Assembly: GCA_017616015.1 (NCBI GenBank)
Contig: JAFZYY010000006.1
Location: 145,368 to 209,367 of the forward strand
Direction: 5' to 3'
Source: Alphaproteobacteria bacterium
GTDB lineage: Bacteria > Pseudomonadota > Alphaproteobacteria > CAAGCB01 > CAG-977
Length of the DNA stretch: 64,000 nucleotides
Shown here: positions 24,584 to 33,198 of the stretch, one piece after another
Layout of the letters: each line of letters begins with the position of its first letter
How positions within the stretch are numbered: position 1 is the stretch's first letter
Notes under the pieces: generated by a model
Seen by the model: the letters and a program-made list of their open reading frames with translations, nothing else
The model's database searches: none
What the model was told of the DNA's origin: nothing
Position numbers and translations under genes: made by a program

Positions 24584-25876
24584 ATGAACTTTCGAAAATC
24601 AGCTTCACGCGGGTTGCCCGCAATCGTTTTAACGGCCGGAATGCTTTTATCCGGCGAAACATTCGCTGCCGGCTTTGCGATTAACGACATATCCATGACA
24701 GGCGTAGGCCGTGCTTTTGCGGGGGCGGGCGTTGTCGGCGACGACTATTCGGCAATCGGATTCAACCCTGCCGGCATCACACTGAAAGGCACGGGCGGAC
24801 AGGCCGGAGCCGTCCTGATTTGGGAACACGGGGAAGTCAAAGGATACGCGACGAAAAACGTCGCCGGCGCGGACACCATCGTCCACGGCAAAGAAGGCCT
24901 CAGTATTCCCGTTATGGCGCCGAATATGTTTTCGCAGTATAAAATAAACGATTCATTTTATTTCGGCATCGGCGTTTACGCTCCGTTGGGGCTGGCGACG
25001 GAATACACGAGCGACTGGTTCGGATCGGATTTCGCGGTTGATTCCGAATTGGAATCGATTGATATCGCGCCGACGTTGGGCTACAAACTGAACGACCATT
25101 GGAGCTTCGGAGCTTCCGTCATTGCGCGTTACGGACACGTCAAGATGACGAACACTTCCGCCACGACGGGATTCAGCGATTTTGACATTGACGGCTGGAA
25201 CGCTTACGGCCGTATCGGTGTGATGTACGAGCATGATGAAAACACGCGCGTCGGCTTGTCTTATTCAACCATTTCAACGGAAGTCGAACACACGCTGAAA
25301 GGCGATCACACGATGACCGGAATGCCCGGCATGATGGCGGTTTTAAACGGCAAGCATATCGGCGGTACGCAGGTTCGCCTGCCGGAAATCTGGTTATTGT
25401 CCGGCTATCACAGACACGGGGATTTCGGATATTCGGCGTCCGTCCGTTACACGCGGTGGGAATACTTCAACGACTTTACGCTGACGTCGTCCAGCCTGTT
25501 GGGCTACCACACGTCGAAATACAACTGGCACAACACGTGGTCGGTGTCTTTGGGTGTTGACTGGTTTTACAACGACACATGGACGTTCCGCGCGGGCTTA
25601 GGCTATGACGAATCGCCGGTGCGTCATTCGGATTTGCGCACGGTTCGCATTCCGGACAACGACCGCGTGTTGATGTCGATAGGCTTCACGTACAAGATCA
25701 ACGACCATATGAAAATGGACGTCGGATATTCGCACTTGTATCTGCCGACGTTCAAAGCCAGAAACGGTTACAGCAAAACGGGATTGGGCGGTGTTGATCC
25801 GGGAACCGGCAAAGTCGACGTCAAGTACGACTTTAACGCGGAAGTCATCGGCGTTCAGTTCCAATACGATTTATAA
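24584..25876 (+). CDS. FadL/OmpP1/TodX-family outer-membrane channel
   Basis: A 430-residue protein with a signal peptide (cleaved near SGETFAA) and a mature N-terminus GFAINDISMTGVGRAFAGAG, the FadL hatch pattern including the GDDYSAIGFNPAGIT (NPA) motif. The rest is alternating amphipathic beta strands ending IGVQFQYDL, with the C-terminal hydrophobic residue expected of a barrel. The family imports long-chain fatty acids or aromatic hydrocarbons across the outer membrane. It is in an operon with the TetR-type regulator. A terminator follows. Confidence 0.9.
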   Translation: MNFRKSASRGLPAIVLTAGMLLSGETFAAGFAINDISMTGVGRAFAGAGVVGDDYSAIGFNPAGITLKGTGGQAGAVLIWEHGEVKGYATKNVAGADTIVHGKEGLSIPVMAPNMFSQYKINDSFYFGIGVYAPLGLATEYTSDWFGSDFAVDSELESIDIAPTLGYKLNDHWSFGASVIARYGHVKMTNTSATTGFSDFDIDGWNAYGRIGVMYEHDENTRVGLSYSTISTEVEHTLKGDHTMTGMPGMMAVLNGKHIGGTQVRLPEIWLLSGYHRHGDFGYSASVRYTRWEYFNDFTLTSSSLLGYHTSKYNWHNTWSVSLGVDWFYNDTWTFRAGLGYDESPVRHSDLRTVRIPDNDRVLMSIGFTYKINDHMKMDVGYSHLYLPTFKARNGYSKTGLGGVDPGTGKVDVKYDFNAEVIGVQFQYDL

Positions 25877-25890
25877 GAAACTTTGATTTA

Positions 25891-25924
25891 AAAAGCGGGA
25901 TTTGGCAAAACCCCGCTTTTTTTA
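25891..25924 (+). terminator. Terminator of fadL-like gene
   Basis: AAAAGCGGG, an 11-12 nt loop, then CCCGCTTTT followed by more T. The symmetry means it may also end polA transcripts from the other strand. Confidence 0.85.
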
Positions 25925-28720
25925 ATGCGCGTCCGCCCAGTTGTCCGCGATGCCGACTTCGGCGATCAGAGGCACGGACAGAGTAACGACGTTTTCCATG
26001 ACCTGCCTGACGACTTCGGCGGTTTTTTCCGCTTCGGCTTCGGGCATTTCAAGAATCAGTTCGTCGTGGACTTGAAGCAACAATTTTGCGGACAAGCCCG
26101 CCTCCCGCAAAGCCGGCGTCACGCGCAGCATCGCTTTTTTGATGATGTCGGCGGCGCCGCCCTGTATCGGGGCGTTGATGGCGGAGCGTTCGGCGAACTG
26201 CCGGCGGGCGGCGTTTTTGTCGTTCATATCGCCGACGGCGCATTTCCGTCCGAAAGGAGTCATCACGAATCCGTTGGCGCGAGCGAAAGCGATTGTGTTT
26301 TCCATATAGGTTCTGATTTCGGGATATTTGGCGAAATAAGCGGTGATATAGTCCTGCGCTTCCCTGCGTTCGATGCCGAGCTGTTTGGCCAGCCCGAAAG
26401 CGGAGATGCCGTAAATGATGCCGAAGTTGATAGCTTTGGCGCGGCGACGGATCATCGGGTCCATGCCTTCGACGGGGACGCCGAAGATTTGGGAAGCGGT
26501 CGCGGCATGAATATCGGCGCCCGAAGCGAAAGCGTCTTTCAACGCTTTGACGTCGGCGACGTGAGCCATCAAGCGCAATTCGACCTGCGAATAGTCGGCG
26601 GACAGGAGCAGTTTTCCTTTTTCGGCGACGAAAGCGCGGCGGATTGCGCGGCCTTCCTCCTGCCGGATAGGGATATTCTGCAGGTTCGGGTCGTTTGAGG
26701 ACAGCCGCCCCGTCGAAGCGACCGTCTGCATAAAGTTCGTATGGACGCGCCCCGTTTTCGGATTGATTTGTTCCTGCAACGCGTCGGTATAAGTGCTTTT
26801 CAGCTTGGCGAATTGGCGGTATTCCAGAATTTCGCGGGCGATTTCGAATCCGTCGTCGGCCAGCTCTTCCAGCACGGCGGCGTCAGTGCTCCAGGCGCCT
26901 GTTTTTTTGCTTTTCGTTCCTTTGGGCAACCCGAGCTTTTCAAACAAAATTTTGCCCAACTGCGCCGGAGAATTGACGTTAAATTCCTCACCGGCCGAAG
27001 CGATGACCTTCTGCTCTTGCGTTTTCAGTTTTTCGCCGAATTGAGCGCTGAGCTTTTTCAATTCTTCGCGGCAGACTTTAACGCCTTCGCGCTCCATTTG
27101 ATACAGGACGGCGACGCACGGCCGGTCGGACAATTCGTACAAAGACACGCGCCTTTCGTTTGCCAGCCGCTCTTTCAGGAAATGCCACAGCCGCAAAGTG
27201 ATGTCGGCGTCCTCGGCGGCGTAGTCAAGCGCGGCGGCCAGGTCGACTTTATCGAAAGTGATTTTTGTGCGCCCCGCCCCGCACACGTCTTTATATTGAA
27301 TCGTCGTATAGTCCAGAAACAAAGCGGCCAGATCGTCCATATTGTGCGGGTGGGCCGCGCCGTCCAAGTCGTAGGACAGCACCATCGTGTCATCGATCGG
27401 ATACAGGTTCAAATCGCCGTATTCGTTTGCGAACACGTGCCAGTCATATTTGATATTGTGCCCGATTTTCAGAACGCCCGGATTTTCCAGAACGGGTTTT
27501 AATAAAGCGAGCGCCTCTTTCACGGGGATTTGCTTGATGACTTCGCCTTCTTCGTTGCCGAACAGGTCGATTTGAGCGTTCGGCGATTTGTGGCGCAACG
27601 GGACATAGAATGCCTTTCCCTCCTCGTAACAGAAGGAAAAGCCGACAATATGCGCCTGCGTCGCGGTCAGGGAATCGGTTTCGGTGTCGATGGCGAGCAA
27701 GCCTTTTTCTTCAGCGATTTTCAGTTGTTTTTCAAGCTCCCGCGCGTCCTGAATCAAAGCGTATTTCTTTTCGACTTTTGCAACGACGGGCAAAGCGGGC
27801 GCGACGGGTGCGGAAACGTCGGAGTCGTTTTTTGTCTGCGGCGCGGCGACGTGAAAAGAGGCGAGCTTCGGAATCAGGCTTTTGAATCCCATTTGTTCGA
27901 AGAAAGCCTGCGTTTTTGCCAAATCGGGCGAAGTCAGCTTAAAGTCGTCCAACGGTTTTTCGATCGGCGCGAAAGCGTTCAGAGTGACCAGTTTTTTGGA
28001 CATTCGCGCCAATTCCGCGTCGGCGGTCAAGACTTCGCGACGCTTGTTTTGTTTGATCGAATCGACGTTGTCCAGCAGGTTTTCCAAAGTCCCGTATTCG
28101 TTGATCAAAGCGGCGGCGGTTTTAATGCCGATGCCGCGCACGCCGGGGACGTTGTCGGACGTGTCGCCCGCAAGCGCCTGCACGTCGATGACTTTGTCGG
28201 GAGTGACGCCGAATTTTTCCATGACCTGTTCGGCGTTGACGACGCGCTGTTTCATCGGGTCGTAAATCGTGACGCCCGAGCCGACCAGTTGCATTAAGTC
28301 CTTGTCGGCGGAAACGATGGTGACTTCGGCGCCTTTTTCGTGCGCCAGACGGGCGTAAGTCGCCAATAAATCATCGGCCTCATAGCCCGTCATTTCGGAC
28401 TGAGCGATGCCGAAAGCGTCGACGGCCTGCCGCAGTAAAGGGAATTGCGGAATCAGCTCTTCGGGCGTTTCCCTGCGTGTGCCTTTGTAGTCGGGATAAA
28501 TGTCCATGCGGAAAGTCTGCCGTGAGGTATCGAACATCACCGCCAGATAATCGGCGGGCATTTCCTTGAGCAGTTTCATCAGCATCGCGCAGAAGCCGTA
28601 CACCGCGTTGACCGGAGTCCCGTCGGGGCGCGTCATCGGGGGCAAAGCGTAAAAAGCGCGGTAAATATAGCCTGATCCGTCGATCAGGACGACTTTTTTA
28701 TTATTCAGACTGCCGGTCAT
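25922..28720 (-). CDS. polA: DNA polymerase I
   Basis: A 932-residue three-domain polymerase for Okazaki-fragment processing and repair. The 5'-3' exonuclease domain (about 1-290) has LIDGSGYIYRAFYAL, DADDLLATYA-type acidic motifs and GIGIKTAAALI. The 3'-5' proofreading domain (about 325-515) keeps DTETDSL and YAAEDADIT, so proofreading should be active. The polymerase domain (about 540-932) has NLQNIPIR, SADYSQVELRLMAH and QVHDELILE. Length is normal. It lies 10 nt downstream of the Fic gene on the same strand and may be partly transcribed from that gene's promoter. Confidence 0.97.
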   Translation of the reverse strand: MTGSLNNKKVVLIDGSGYIYRAFYALPPMTRPDGTPVNAVYGFCAMLMKLLKEMPADYLAVMFDTSRQTFRMDIYPDYKGTRRETPEELIPQFPLLRQAVDAFGIAQSEMTGYEADDLLATYARLAHEKGAEVTIVSADKDLMQLVGSGVTIYDPMKQRVVNAEQVMEKFGVTPDKVIDVQALAGDTSDNVPGVRGIGIKTAAALINEYGTLENLLDNVDSIKQNKRREVLTADAELARMSKKLVTLNAFAPIEKPLDDFKLTSPDLAKTQAFFEQMGFKSLIPKLASFHVAAPQTKNDSDVSAPVAPALPVVAKVEKKYALIQDARELEKQLKIAEEKGLLAIDTETDSLTATQAHIVGFSFCYEEGKAFYVPLRHKSPNAQIDLFGNEEGEVIKQIPVKEALALLKPVLENPGVLKIGHNIKYDWHVFANEYGDLNLYPIDDTMVLSYDLDGAAHPHNMDDLAALFLDYTTIQYKDVCGAGRTKITFDKVDLAAALDYAAEDADITLRLWHFLKERLANERRVSLYELSDRPCVAVLYQMEREGVKVCREELKKLSAQFGEKLKTQEQKVIASAGEEFNVNSPAQLGKILFEKLGLPKGTKSKKTGAWSTDAAVLEELADDGFEIAREILEYRQFAKLKSTYTDALQEQINPKTGRVHTNFMQTVASTGRLSSNDPNLQNIPIRQEEGRAIRRAFVAEKGKLLLSADYSQVELRLMAHVADVKALKDAFASGADIHAATASQIFGVPVEGMDPMIRRRAKAINFGIIYGISAFGLAKQLGIERREAQDYITAYFAKYPEIRTYMENTIAFARANGFVMTPFGRKCAVGDMNDKNAARRQFAERSAINAPIQGGAADIIKKAMLRVTPALREAGLSAKLLLQVHDELILEMPEAEAEKTAEVVRQVMENVVTLSVPLIAEVGIADNWADAH

Positions 28721-28730
28721 GAAGAATCCT

Positions 28731-29708
28731 TTATTTTTGTTTGAAATATCCGCCTGTTTTTGGCGAACCGATAAAAGCGACGCCGTTTTCGGACAGCTTT
28801 TTCAAATATCGCCGCAGCGTTCTGATCGGAATATGCAGCTCCCGAGAAATAACATTTGCGCGCACTCCCGGATTTGCGACAATGAATGACAGAATTTGAT
28901 CGCAGACGTCGTTTACTGTGCCATTTACTGTGCCATTTACTGTGCCAACCCGTTCGCCTTTATGAAGTTTCAGCGCATTTAAGATTTCCGTCGTCATAAA
29001 GTCTATAAAAGCCCCGCAGTCTCCGGCTTGCGTGCTGTCGTTAAGGACCTGATAATATTTCAGCTGATTGTCATGAACCATTGTTTCAACGGGCAGATGC
29101 TGAAAGACGGGATTGAGCTTTGACAAAATCAGCGACTGCCAAAAACGTCCCATACGCCCGTTTCCGTCGGCGAAGGGGTGGATAAACTCAAATTCGTAAT
29201 GAAAGACGCAACTTCGGATCAACAAATGATCCTGCGCGTTTTTCAGCCATGAAAAAAGCTCTGCCATTAATCCGCTGACCTGATTTGCGGGCGGAGCGAT
29301 ATGAACGGCCTCGATGCCCGAAAAGACACCGACGCCGCCATGACGGAACTGTCCGGCTTCGTCAACCAAAGCCGTCATCATCGTCTTATGCGCCTTCAGC
29401 AAATCGTCAATGGAAAAGGGATCCAATTCGTCAAATAAGTCATAGGCGGCCAGAGCGTTTTTGACTTCCTGAATTTCACGCAGAGGCGCGACGACTTTTT
29501 TTCCGTCCAAAATATCGGACACCTGTCCGACGGACAAAGAGTTTCCTTCGATAGCGAGCGATGAATGAATTGTCTTGATTTTATTCGCCTTGCGAAGTTT
29601 TAAAGCGTCTTTCTGTTCCAAACGGATTGCATACCGTTCAACCAGAGCCGATATGTCCGCAATGTTTGAAACGGCTTTTGCCGATACTGTAAACGGAGGG
29701 CTGTACAT
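28731..29708 (-). CDS. Fic family protein with inhibitory motif and C-terminal winged HTH
   Basis: A 325-residue Fic protein. An N-terminal inhibitory helix carries SLAIEGNSLS, matching the (S/T)xxxE(G/N) auto-inhibition motif. The Fic active loop is HPFADGNGRMGR near residue 180, fully canonical, so AMP transfer to target proteins is expected. The C-terminal 65 residues form a winged helix (NPGVRANVISRELHIPIRTLRRYL). Between them lies a GTVN repeat encoded by three perfect 12-nt units. The protein may bind its own promoter, which contains a 14-bp palindrome. Polymerase I lies immediately downstream. Confidence 0.92.
   Translation of the reverse strand: MYSPPFTVSAKAVSNIADISALVERYAIRLEQKDALKLRKANKIKTIHSSLAIEGNSLSVGQVSDILDGKKVVAPLREIQEVKNALAAYDLFDELDPFSIDDLLKAHKTMMTALVDEAGQFRHGGVGVFSGIEAVHIAPPANQVSGLMAELFSWLKNAQDHLLIRSCVFHYEFEFIHPFADGNGRMGRFWQSLILSKLNPVFQHLPVETMVHDNQLKYYQVLNDSTQAGDCGAFIDFMTTEILNALKLHKGERVGTVNGTVNGTVNDVCDQILSFIVANPGVRANVISRELHIPIRTLRRYLKKLSENGVAFIGSPKTGGYFKQK
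28912..28947 (-). repeat. 12-nt tandem repeat (3 copies) inside the fic gene
   Basis: TTTACTGTGCCA occurs three times in perfect tandem on the plus strand. On the coding strand each unit gives Gly-Thr-Val-Asn. Because the unit is a multiple of three, slippage would lengthen or shorten the linker without breaking the frame. Confidence 0.9.
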
Positions 29709-29741
29709 CGTTTTTATTCCTTAATGACAAGGCGTCAATTC

Positions 29742-29770
29742 AAGAATATCGCGTTTAAACGCGTTGTCAA
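29742..29770 (-). promoter_or_regulatory. Promoter of fic with 14-bp palindromic operator
   Basis: On the minus strand TTGACA (29765-29770) is followed by 16-17 nt and TATTCT/ATTCTT. The spacer contains the perfect palindrome CGCGTTTAAACGCG (29750-29763), placed exactly between the -35 and -10 boxes, an ideal repressor site. Confidence 0.7.
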
Positions 29771-30001
29771 GAAACGCGTGTTTTGGTTTTTTTTATTGCG
29801 ATGTTTCGAAAATCAAAAGGTTTTAGAACAAAATAAATAAGAAAAATTATTTTAAAGCAAATATTTATTACTCAAAGATATTTGGTTTTACATATTTTTA
29901 TTTTGTCAATATTTACAATTATTACAATAATACTTGGTTCATTTTTTCTATTGCAGATAGGTAAAGATTATGATACATTTGTGACAATGGAGATTAAAGG
30001 T
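29771..30001. other. AT-rich intergenic DNA before first flagellin
   Basis: Very AT-rich DNA with long A and T runs. It must contain the flagellin promoter, but I see neither a clear sigma-54 GG-N10-GC pair nor a sigma-28 match. Similar AT-rich DNA precedes the second flagellin leader. Confidence 0.5.
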
Positions 30002-30087
30002 GGCCGTAGTGCCGCTTCCAGAAACCGGCCCGAGAGGGCTTTTAATTCCCACTTGGGTCCTACAGAACCTAGAAAAGGAGATATATT
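30002..30087 (+). ncRNA. Conserved flagellin mRNA leader, copy 1
   Basis: This 86-nt stretch matches the leader of the second flagellin (33923-34008) at 80 of 86 positions with no gaps, while DNA further upstream is unrelated. It holds a hairpin: CCCGAG (30029-30034), GGG (30036-30038), CCC (30048-30050), CTTGGG (30052-30057), with a single mismatch between the two stems. It ends in AAGGAGATATATT before ATG. Conservation of structure suggests translational or stability control of flagellin mRNA. Confidence 0.75.
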
Positions 30088-32592
30088 ATGACTAATAAAA
30101 TCGCTCTTACAGCATCAATGCGTTCCAACCTGCTCAGCCTGAAAAACACGCAGAGCCTGTTGGATAAGACACAAGACCGTTTGTCCACCGGTTACAAAGT
30201 TAACAGCGCTATGGACAACCCGTCTTCCTACTTCACCGCTCAGGCTTTGAACTCCCGCGCCGACGACTTGTCCGGTTTGTTGGACAGTATCGGTCAGGCG
30301 ATTTCCACGCTGCAAACGGCGGACCAGGGCATTACGACGCTGCAAAGCTTTGTTGAACAGGCGAAGTCCATTGCGAACAACGCGCGTGACACGTCCAACG
30401 TCCCGTCGAAGGCGACAACGGACAGCGTGAAGTTCAATCCCGACACCGCCAGAACCGATCTGGTTTCCGAATACGTCGATCTGACGGCCGGTCCGGCGCC
30501 GAAATCCATTCTCGGCAACGCGGCTCTTGCCGCCGATGACAAACTGGTCGCCGATTTAAATCTGACCGCCGGTCAGACGATTGACTTTACGGTAGGTGAT
30601 GACGCCGCCGTCAGCGTCGCTGTTGCGGCTGACGACACGGTCGAATCCTATATGGCTAAAGTGGTCGATGCCGTCGGTTCCGACAAAATCAAAGCGGAAT
30701 TGGTTGACGGCAGTCTCAAATTCTCGACGGTGAACAGCGCCGACCTGAAGATTGAATCCGCCCGCGACACAGAATCGCACGCGACGAAAACGTATACATT
30801 CGCTAACACCGACGACGTCAGCGGATGGGCCGCTGGTGTTGCTCTTACCACGGGTGACGGCACCTCGACTTTCAACGTCGATTTGTCCGGTGTGGCCGCT
30901 ACACAAGCAGCTACCGGCGTCGGCGCACATTTAGCGGACGACGAACTCGAAGCTGCGGCTGCGGCGTATGCAGCTGCGATTAACGCTGCGGCTGAGACGG
31001 CCGGTGAAAACATCGTTGCGACAGCCGACGGCGCTACCGTGACGATTAAGGATCTGACGCTGGGCAATGACGCTGCGGCTCCTTCCATGGCGACCGGTCC
31101 GGCAACTGCTGCGGCTGGTCCTAATGTGGGCGTCCCCATACCCGGAACTTCCGCTGCCGAATTGCTCGGTTTTTCCAGCAACAAGGTAGAAGGTTCGGCC
31201 GAAGCCGGCAATTCGTTCTCCGTCCGTTTGGGCGATGCGACGAAGATGACCGGTACCGCGAACCTGCGCGCCGACAAGACGCTGGAGGAAATGGGCATGA
31301 CTGACGGTCAGTCGATCGACATCATCGTCGGCGACGACATTCACACCTACACCATCGGCAAGGAAATCGACAAGACTTCCACGATGCAGCAGTTCATGGA
31401 CGACATCGTCTATGACATCGGTCGTACGAAGATCAAAGCCGAAATCGTTGACGGTACTCTGTCCATCAGCACGTTGGATAACAGCTCGCTGGATATCCGC
31501 TCGACCAGTGCGGTCGAAGCGCGCGATGCGATAAAGATTGCAAAAGGCGAATTCGGTGTTGCCGACCGTACGCTGACGAACGTTGTGGTCACGCCCGACG
31601 GCGGATCCGCGACGACTGTCGATTTGACGGGTATCGAAACCGCTGAAGGCGTTGCCGACGCGATCAACAATAATGCCGACCTCAAAGCGGCTGGCGTTAT
31701 GGCGAAAGTGGACGTTAACGGAAACGTGGCCATCTTCGACAAGAACGGAGATAACGCCGCTCCGACCATTACGTTCAACGCTGACGACAACGGTACTCCT
31801 TATATCAGCGCCGGTGTCGCGGGTAAAACGGACTATGAATTGAAGGGTACGTCCTTCAATGAACTCGTCGGTTTTGAACCCGCTCAGAAAGTTGAAATCA
31901 CGCAAGACATGACGGTTGAAAAATTCCGTCAGGCCATCAACAATCTGGAAGGCGTCTCCGCCGACTTCGACACGAAGGGTCATCTGATCATTTCGGGCGA
32001 ACAAGGCGACGACCTGGTCATGGTCAACGATGCCAACAGCAACGTGTTGAAAAACCTGTTCGGTAACGACGTCGTTTCCGCGACCAACGGTTCGAACGAA
32101 CGCGCCGTCTACGCCAAACAGTTCGACGACATTCTGACCCAGATCGACGAATTGGTTCAGGATACGTCCTACAAAGGCATCAACCTGTTGAACGGCGACA
32201 GCCTGTTAGTGAACTTCAATGAAAGCCGTACAAGCTCTCTGAACATCAAAGGCGTGACCTTTGACTCCGTCGGCTTGGGCTTCACCCGTTCCGCTAACGA
32301 ATGGATTTCGAACACAGACATCGACAACGCTTTGAACCAAATTTCCAAAGCGACCTCGATGCTGCGTGCTCAGGCTTCTGAATTCGGTCAGAACCTGTCC
32401 ACCGTTCAGATCCGTGAAGACTTCACTCAGAACATGATTAACAACCTGCAGTCCGGTGCCGATAAACTGACACTGGCCGACATGAACGAAGAAGCGGCGA
32501 ACATGCTGGCTCTTCAGACACGTCAGCAGTTGGGCGTCAACTCTTTGTCGATGGCTTCTCAGGCTACGCAGAGCGTGTTGAAACTGTTCTAA
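30088..32592 (+). CDS. Flagellin, long form
   Basis: An 834-residue flagellin, the filament subunit exported by the flagellar type III system. Both conserved ends are present: N-terminal D0/D1 (residues 1-105, NKIALTASMRSNLLSLKNTQ) and C-terminal D1/D0 (about 690-834, ending MASQATQSVLKLF). The surface-exposed middle is unusually long and includes an internal duplication: DGQSIDIIVGDD-type modules begin near residues 159 and 404. An Ala-rich stretch lies near 285-350. A strong AAGGAG site lies in the conserved leader. The second flagellin 1.4 kb downstream shares ends and leader but differs in the middle. Confidence 0.95.
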   Translation: MTNKIALTASMRSNLLSLKNTQSLLDKTQDRLSTGYKVNSAMDNPSSYFTAQALNSRADDLSGLLDSIGQAISTLQTADQGITTLQSFVEQAKSIANNARDTSNVPSKATTDSVKFNPDTARTDLVSEYVDLTAGPAPKSILGNAALAADDKLVADLNLTAGQTIDFTVGDDAAVSVAVAADDTVESYMAKVVDAVGSDKIKAELVDGSLKFSTVNSADLKIESARDTESHATKTYTFANTDDVSGWAAGVALTTGDGTSTFNVDLSGVAATQAATGVGAHLADDELEAAAAAYAAAINAAAETAGENIVATADGATVTIKDLTLGNDAAAPSMATGPATAAAGPNVGVPIPGTSAAELLGFSSNKVEGSAEAGNSFSVRLGDATKMTGTANLRADKTLEEMGMTDGQSIDIIVGDDIHTYTIGKEIDKTSTMQQFMDDIVYDIGRTKIKAEIVDGTLSISTLDNSSLDIRSTSAVEARDAIKIAKGEFGVADRTLTNVVVTPDGGSATTVDLTGIETAEGVADAINNNADLKAAGVMAKVDVNGNVAIFDKNGDNAAPTITFNADDNGTPYISAGVAGKTDYELKGTSFNELVGFEPAQKVEITQDMTVEKFRQAINNLEGVSADFDTKGHLIISGEQGDDLVMVNDANSNVLKNLFGNDVVSATNGSNERAVYAKQFDDILTQIDELVQDTSYKGINLLNGDSLLVNFNESRTSSLNIKGVTFDSVGLGFTRSANEWISNTDIDNALNQISKATSMLRAQASEFGQNLSTVQIREDFTQNMINNLQSGADKLTLADMNEEAANMLALQTRQQLGVNSLSMASQATQSVLKLF

Positions 32593-32616
32593 TCGCATTG
32601 ATAGAGCTAATCAAAG

Positions 32617-32646
32617 CAAAGGCGGGGTTTTCCCCGCCTTTGTTCT
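32617..32646 (+). terminator. Terminator of first flagellin
   Basis: CAAAGGCGGGG, TTTT loop, CCCCGCCTTTG: an 11-bp perfect stem followed by TTCTATT. The same hairpin follows the second flagellin. Confidence 0.9.
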
Positions 32647-32652
32647 ATTCCC

Positions 32653-32726
32653 CATAGGGGGATAACGCCCTCCCGGCGGCACTCCCCGTGCGGGGGTCAC
32701 TTTTTTATATCGTCATTGCGAGGCAC
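32653..32726 (+). repeat. Composite GC-rich dispersed repeat
   Basis: 32653-32679 matches the 22752 element in inverted orientation (26/27). Then ACTCCCCGTGCGGGG recurs inverted near 33497. GTCACTTTTTTATATCGTCATTGCGAGGCAC (32696-32726, shown here in full only as position) recurs at 33559-33589 with one change. No coding potential. These look like mobile palindromic repeat units of the kind scattered in some alphaproteobacterial genomes. Confidence 0.7.
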
Positions 32727-32813
32727 GTTAGTGCCGAAACAATCCGTTTTTTGCCGCTTTTCCCGCCCCGTGGATTGCTTCGTCGCGATGACAAGCCTGC
32801 ATGACCGCCAGAC

Positions 32814-32843
32814 TTGACAAAGCGGGATATAAACGTATATCAT
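32814..32843 (+). promoter_or_regulatory. Promoter of putative antitoxin RNA A
   Basis: TTGACA (32814-32819) followed by TATATC at 16 nt (32836) or TATCAT at 18 nt (32838). The corresponding position in unit B also has TTGACA. Confidence 0.65.
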
Positions 32844-32849
32844 AAATTA

Positions 32850-32917
32850 TCTACACTAAAGAAATTTAGAAAGCAAAGGGGCTTGGGTGCGCTAACACCG
32901 AAAGCCCCTTATTCTTT
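32850..32917 (+). ncRNA. Putative antitoxin RNA A, converging on toxin A
   Basis: A transcript from the TTGACA promoter would begin near 32850 and end at the hairpin 32876-32910 with ATTCTTT after it, giving an RNA of roughly 70 nt. Near its 5' end it carries CACTAAAGAAATTT (32854-32867). The same 14 nt recur at 32985-32998, inside the start region of the opposite-strand peptide gene, so this RNA can pair with that mRNA both there and at the shared terminator. End points are estimates. Confidence 0.6.
32876..32910. terminator. Bidirectional terminator A
   Basis: AAGGGGCTT (32876-32884) pairs with AAGCCCCTT (32902-32910); an inner GGTG/CACC stem closes a CGCTAA loop. T-rich DNA flanks it on both strands, so it can end the rightward RNA and the leftward toxin mRNA. 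Confidence 0.75.
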
Positions 32918-33005
32918 ACCAAGCTGATTTAGTCATACCCAGTAAAAGAATTACGACCAACAAAGTCAGCCGTATGCTTTTCTTCACTAAAGAAATTTTA
33001 ATCAC
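32916..33005 (-). CDS. Putative type I toxin peptide A (hydrophobic, up to 29 aa)
   Basis: A tiny frame on the minus strand ends TGG-TAA at 32916. Its core, SIRLTLLVVILLLGMTKS, is a single membrane-spanning segment after a short basic N-terminus (KK), the profile of Fst/Ldr/Ibs-type toxins. The start is uncertain: GTG at 33005 gives 29 residues, GTG at 32987 gives 23. AAGGCAGGTGATT just upstream is a near-complete match to the anti-Shine-Dalgarno complement and is kept in copy B. Copy B has the same length and differs in the shared core by two synonymous changes and one Ala/Val change, evidence of protein-level selection. Confidence 0.65.
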   Translation of the reverse strand: MIKISLVKKSIRLTLLVVILLLGMTKSAW

Positions 33006-33061
33006 CTGCCTTTCAGACTGAAGACAGTCGATTGCCGTTCAAAAGCACAAACGGCGGAAAC

Positions 33062-33067
33062 ACTATA
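33062..33067 (-). promoter_or_regulatory. Candidate -10 box of toxin A mRNA
   Basis: TATAGT on the minus strand, within the palindromic ATATCCG-GA-CGGATAT context; the -35 is weak. The same TATAGT occurs at 33407-33412 in unit B. It would give a leader of about 50 nt. Confidence 0.45.
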
Positions 33068-33163
33068 TCCGTCCGGATATAAAAAGAAAAGTCGGAAGTA
33101 CCGCCCTGTGGATTGCTTCGTCGCGATGCTTCTCGCAATGACAAGCCTGCATGACCGCCAGAC

Positions 33164-33192
33164 TTGACAAAATCAGAAAGAAAAGTTACATT
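33164..33192 (+). promoter_or_regulatory. Promoter of putative antitoxin RNA B
   Basis: TTGACA (33164-33169), 17-nt spacer, TACATT (33187-33192). Confidence 0.65.
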
Positions 33193-33198
33193 AAGAAT

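Noticed and set aside
25925..28297. Long plus-strand frames opposite polA
   Set aside because: They are shadows produced by the codon bias of polA; composition and lack of ribosome sites argue against them.
29882..30001. Sigma-54 or sigma-28 promoter before the flagellins
   Set aside because: GG and GC dinucleotides in TTGGTTCA...TTGCA are 15 nt apart rather than 10, and no GCCGATAA-like -10 is seen.
30931..32004. 357-codon minus-strand frame opposite the first flagellin
   Set aside because: Arises from the repetitive GC-rich middle of the flagellin; no start signal or recognisable domain.
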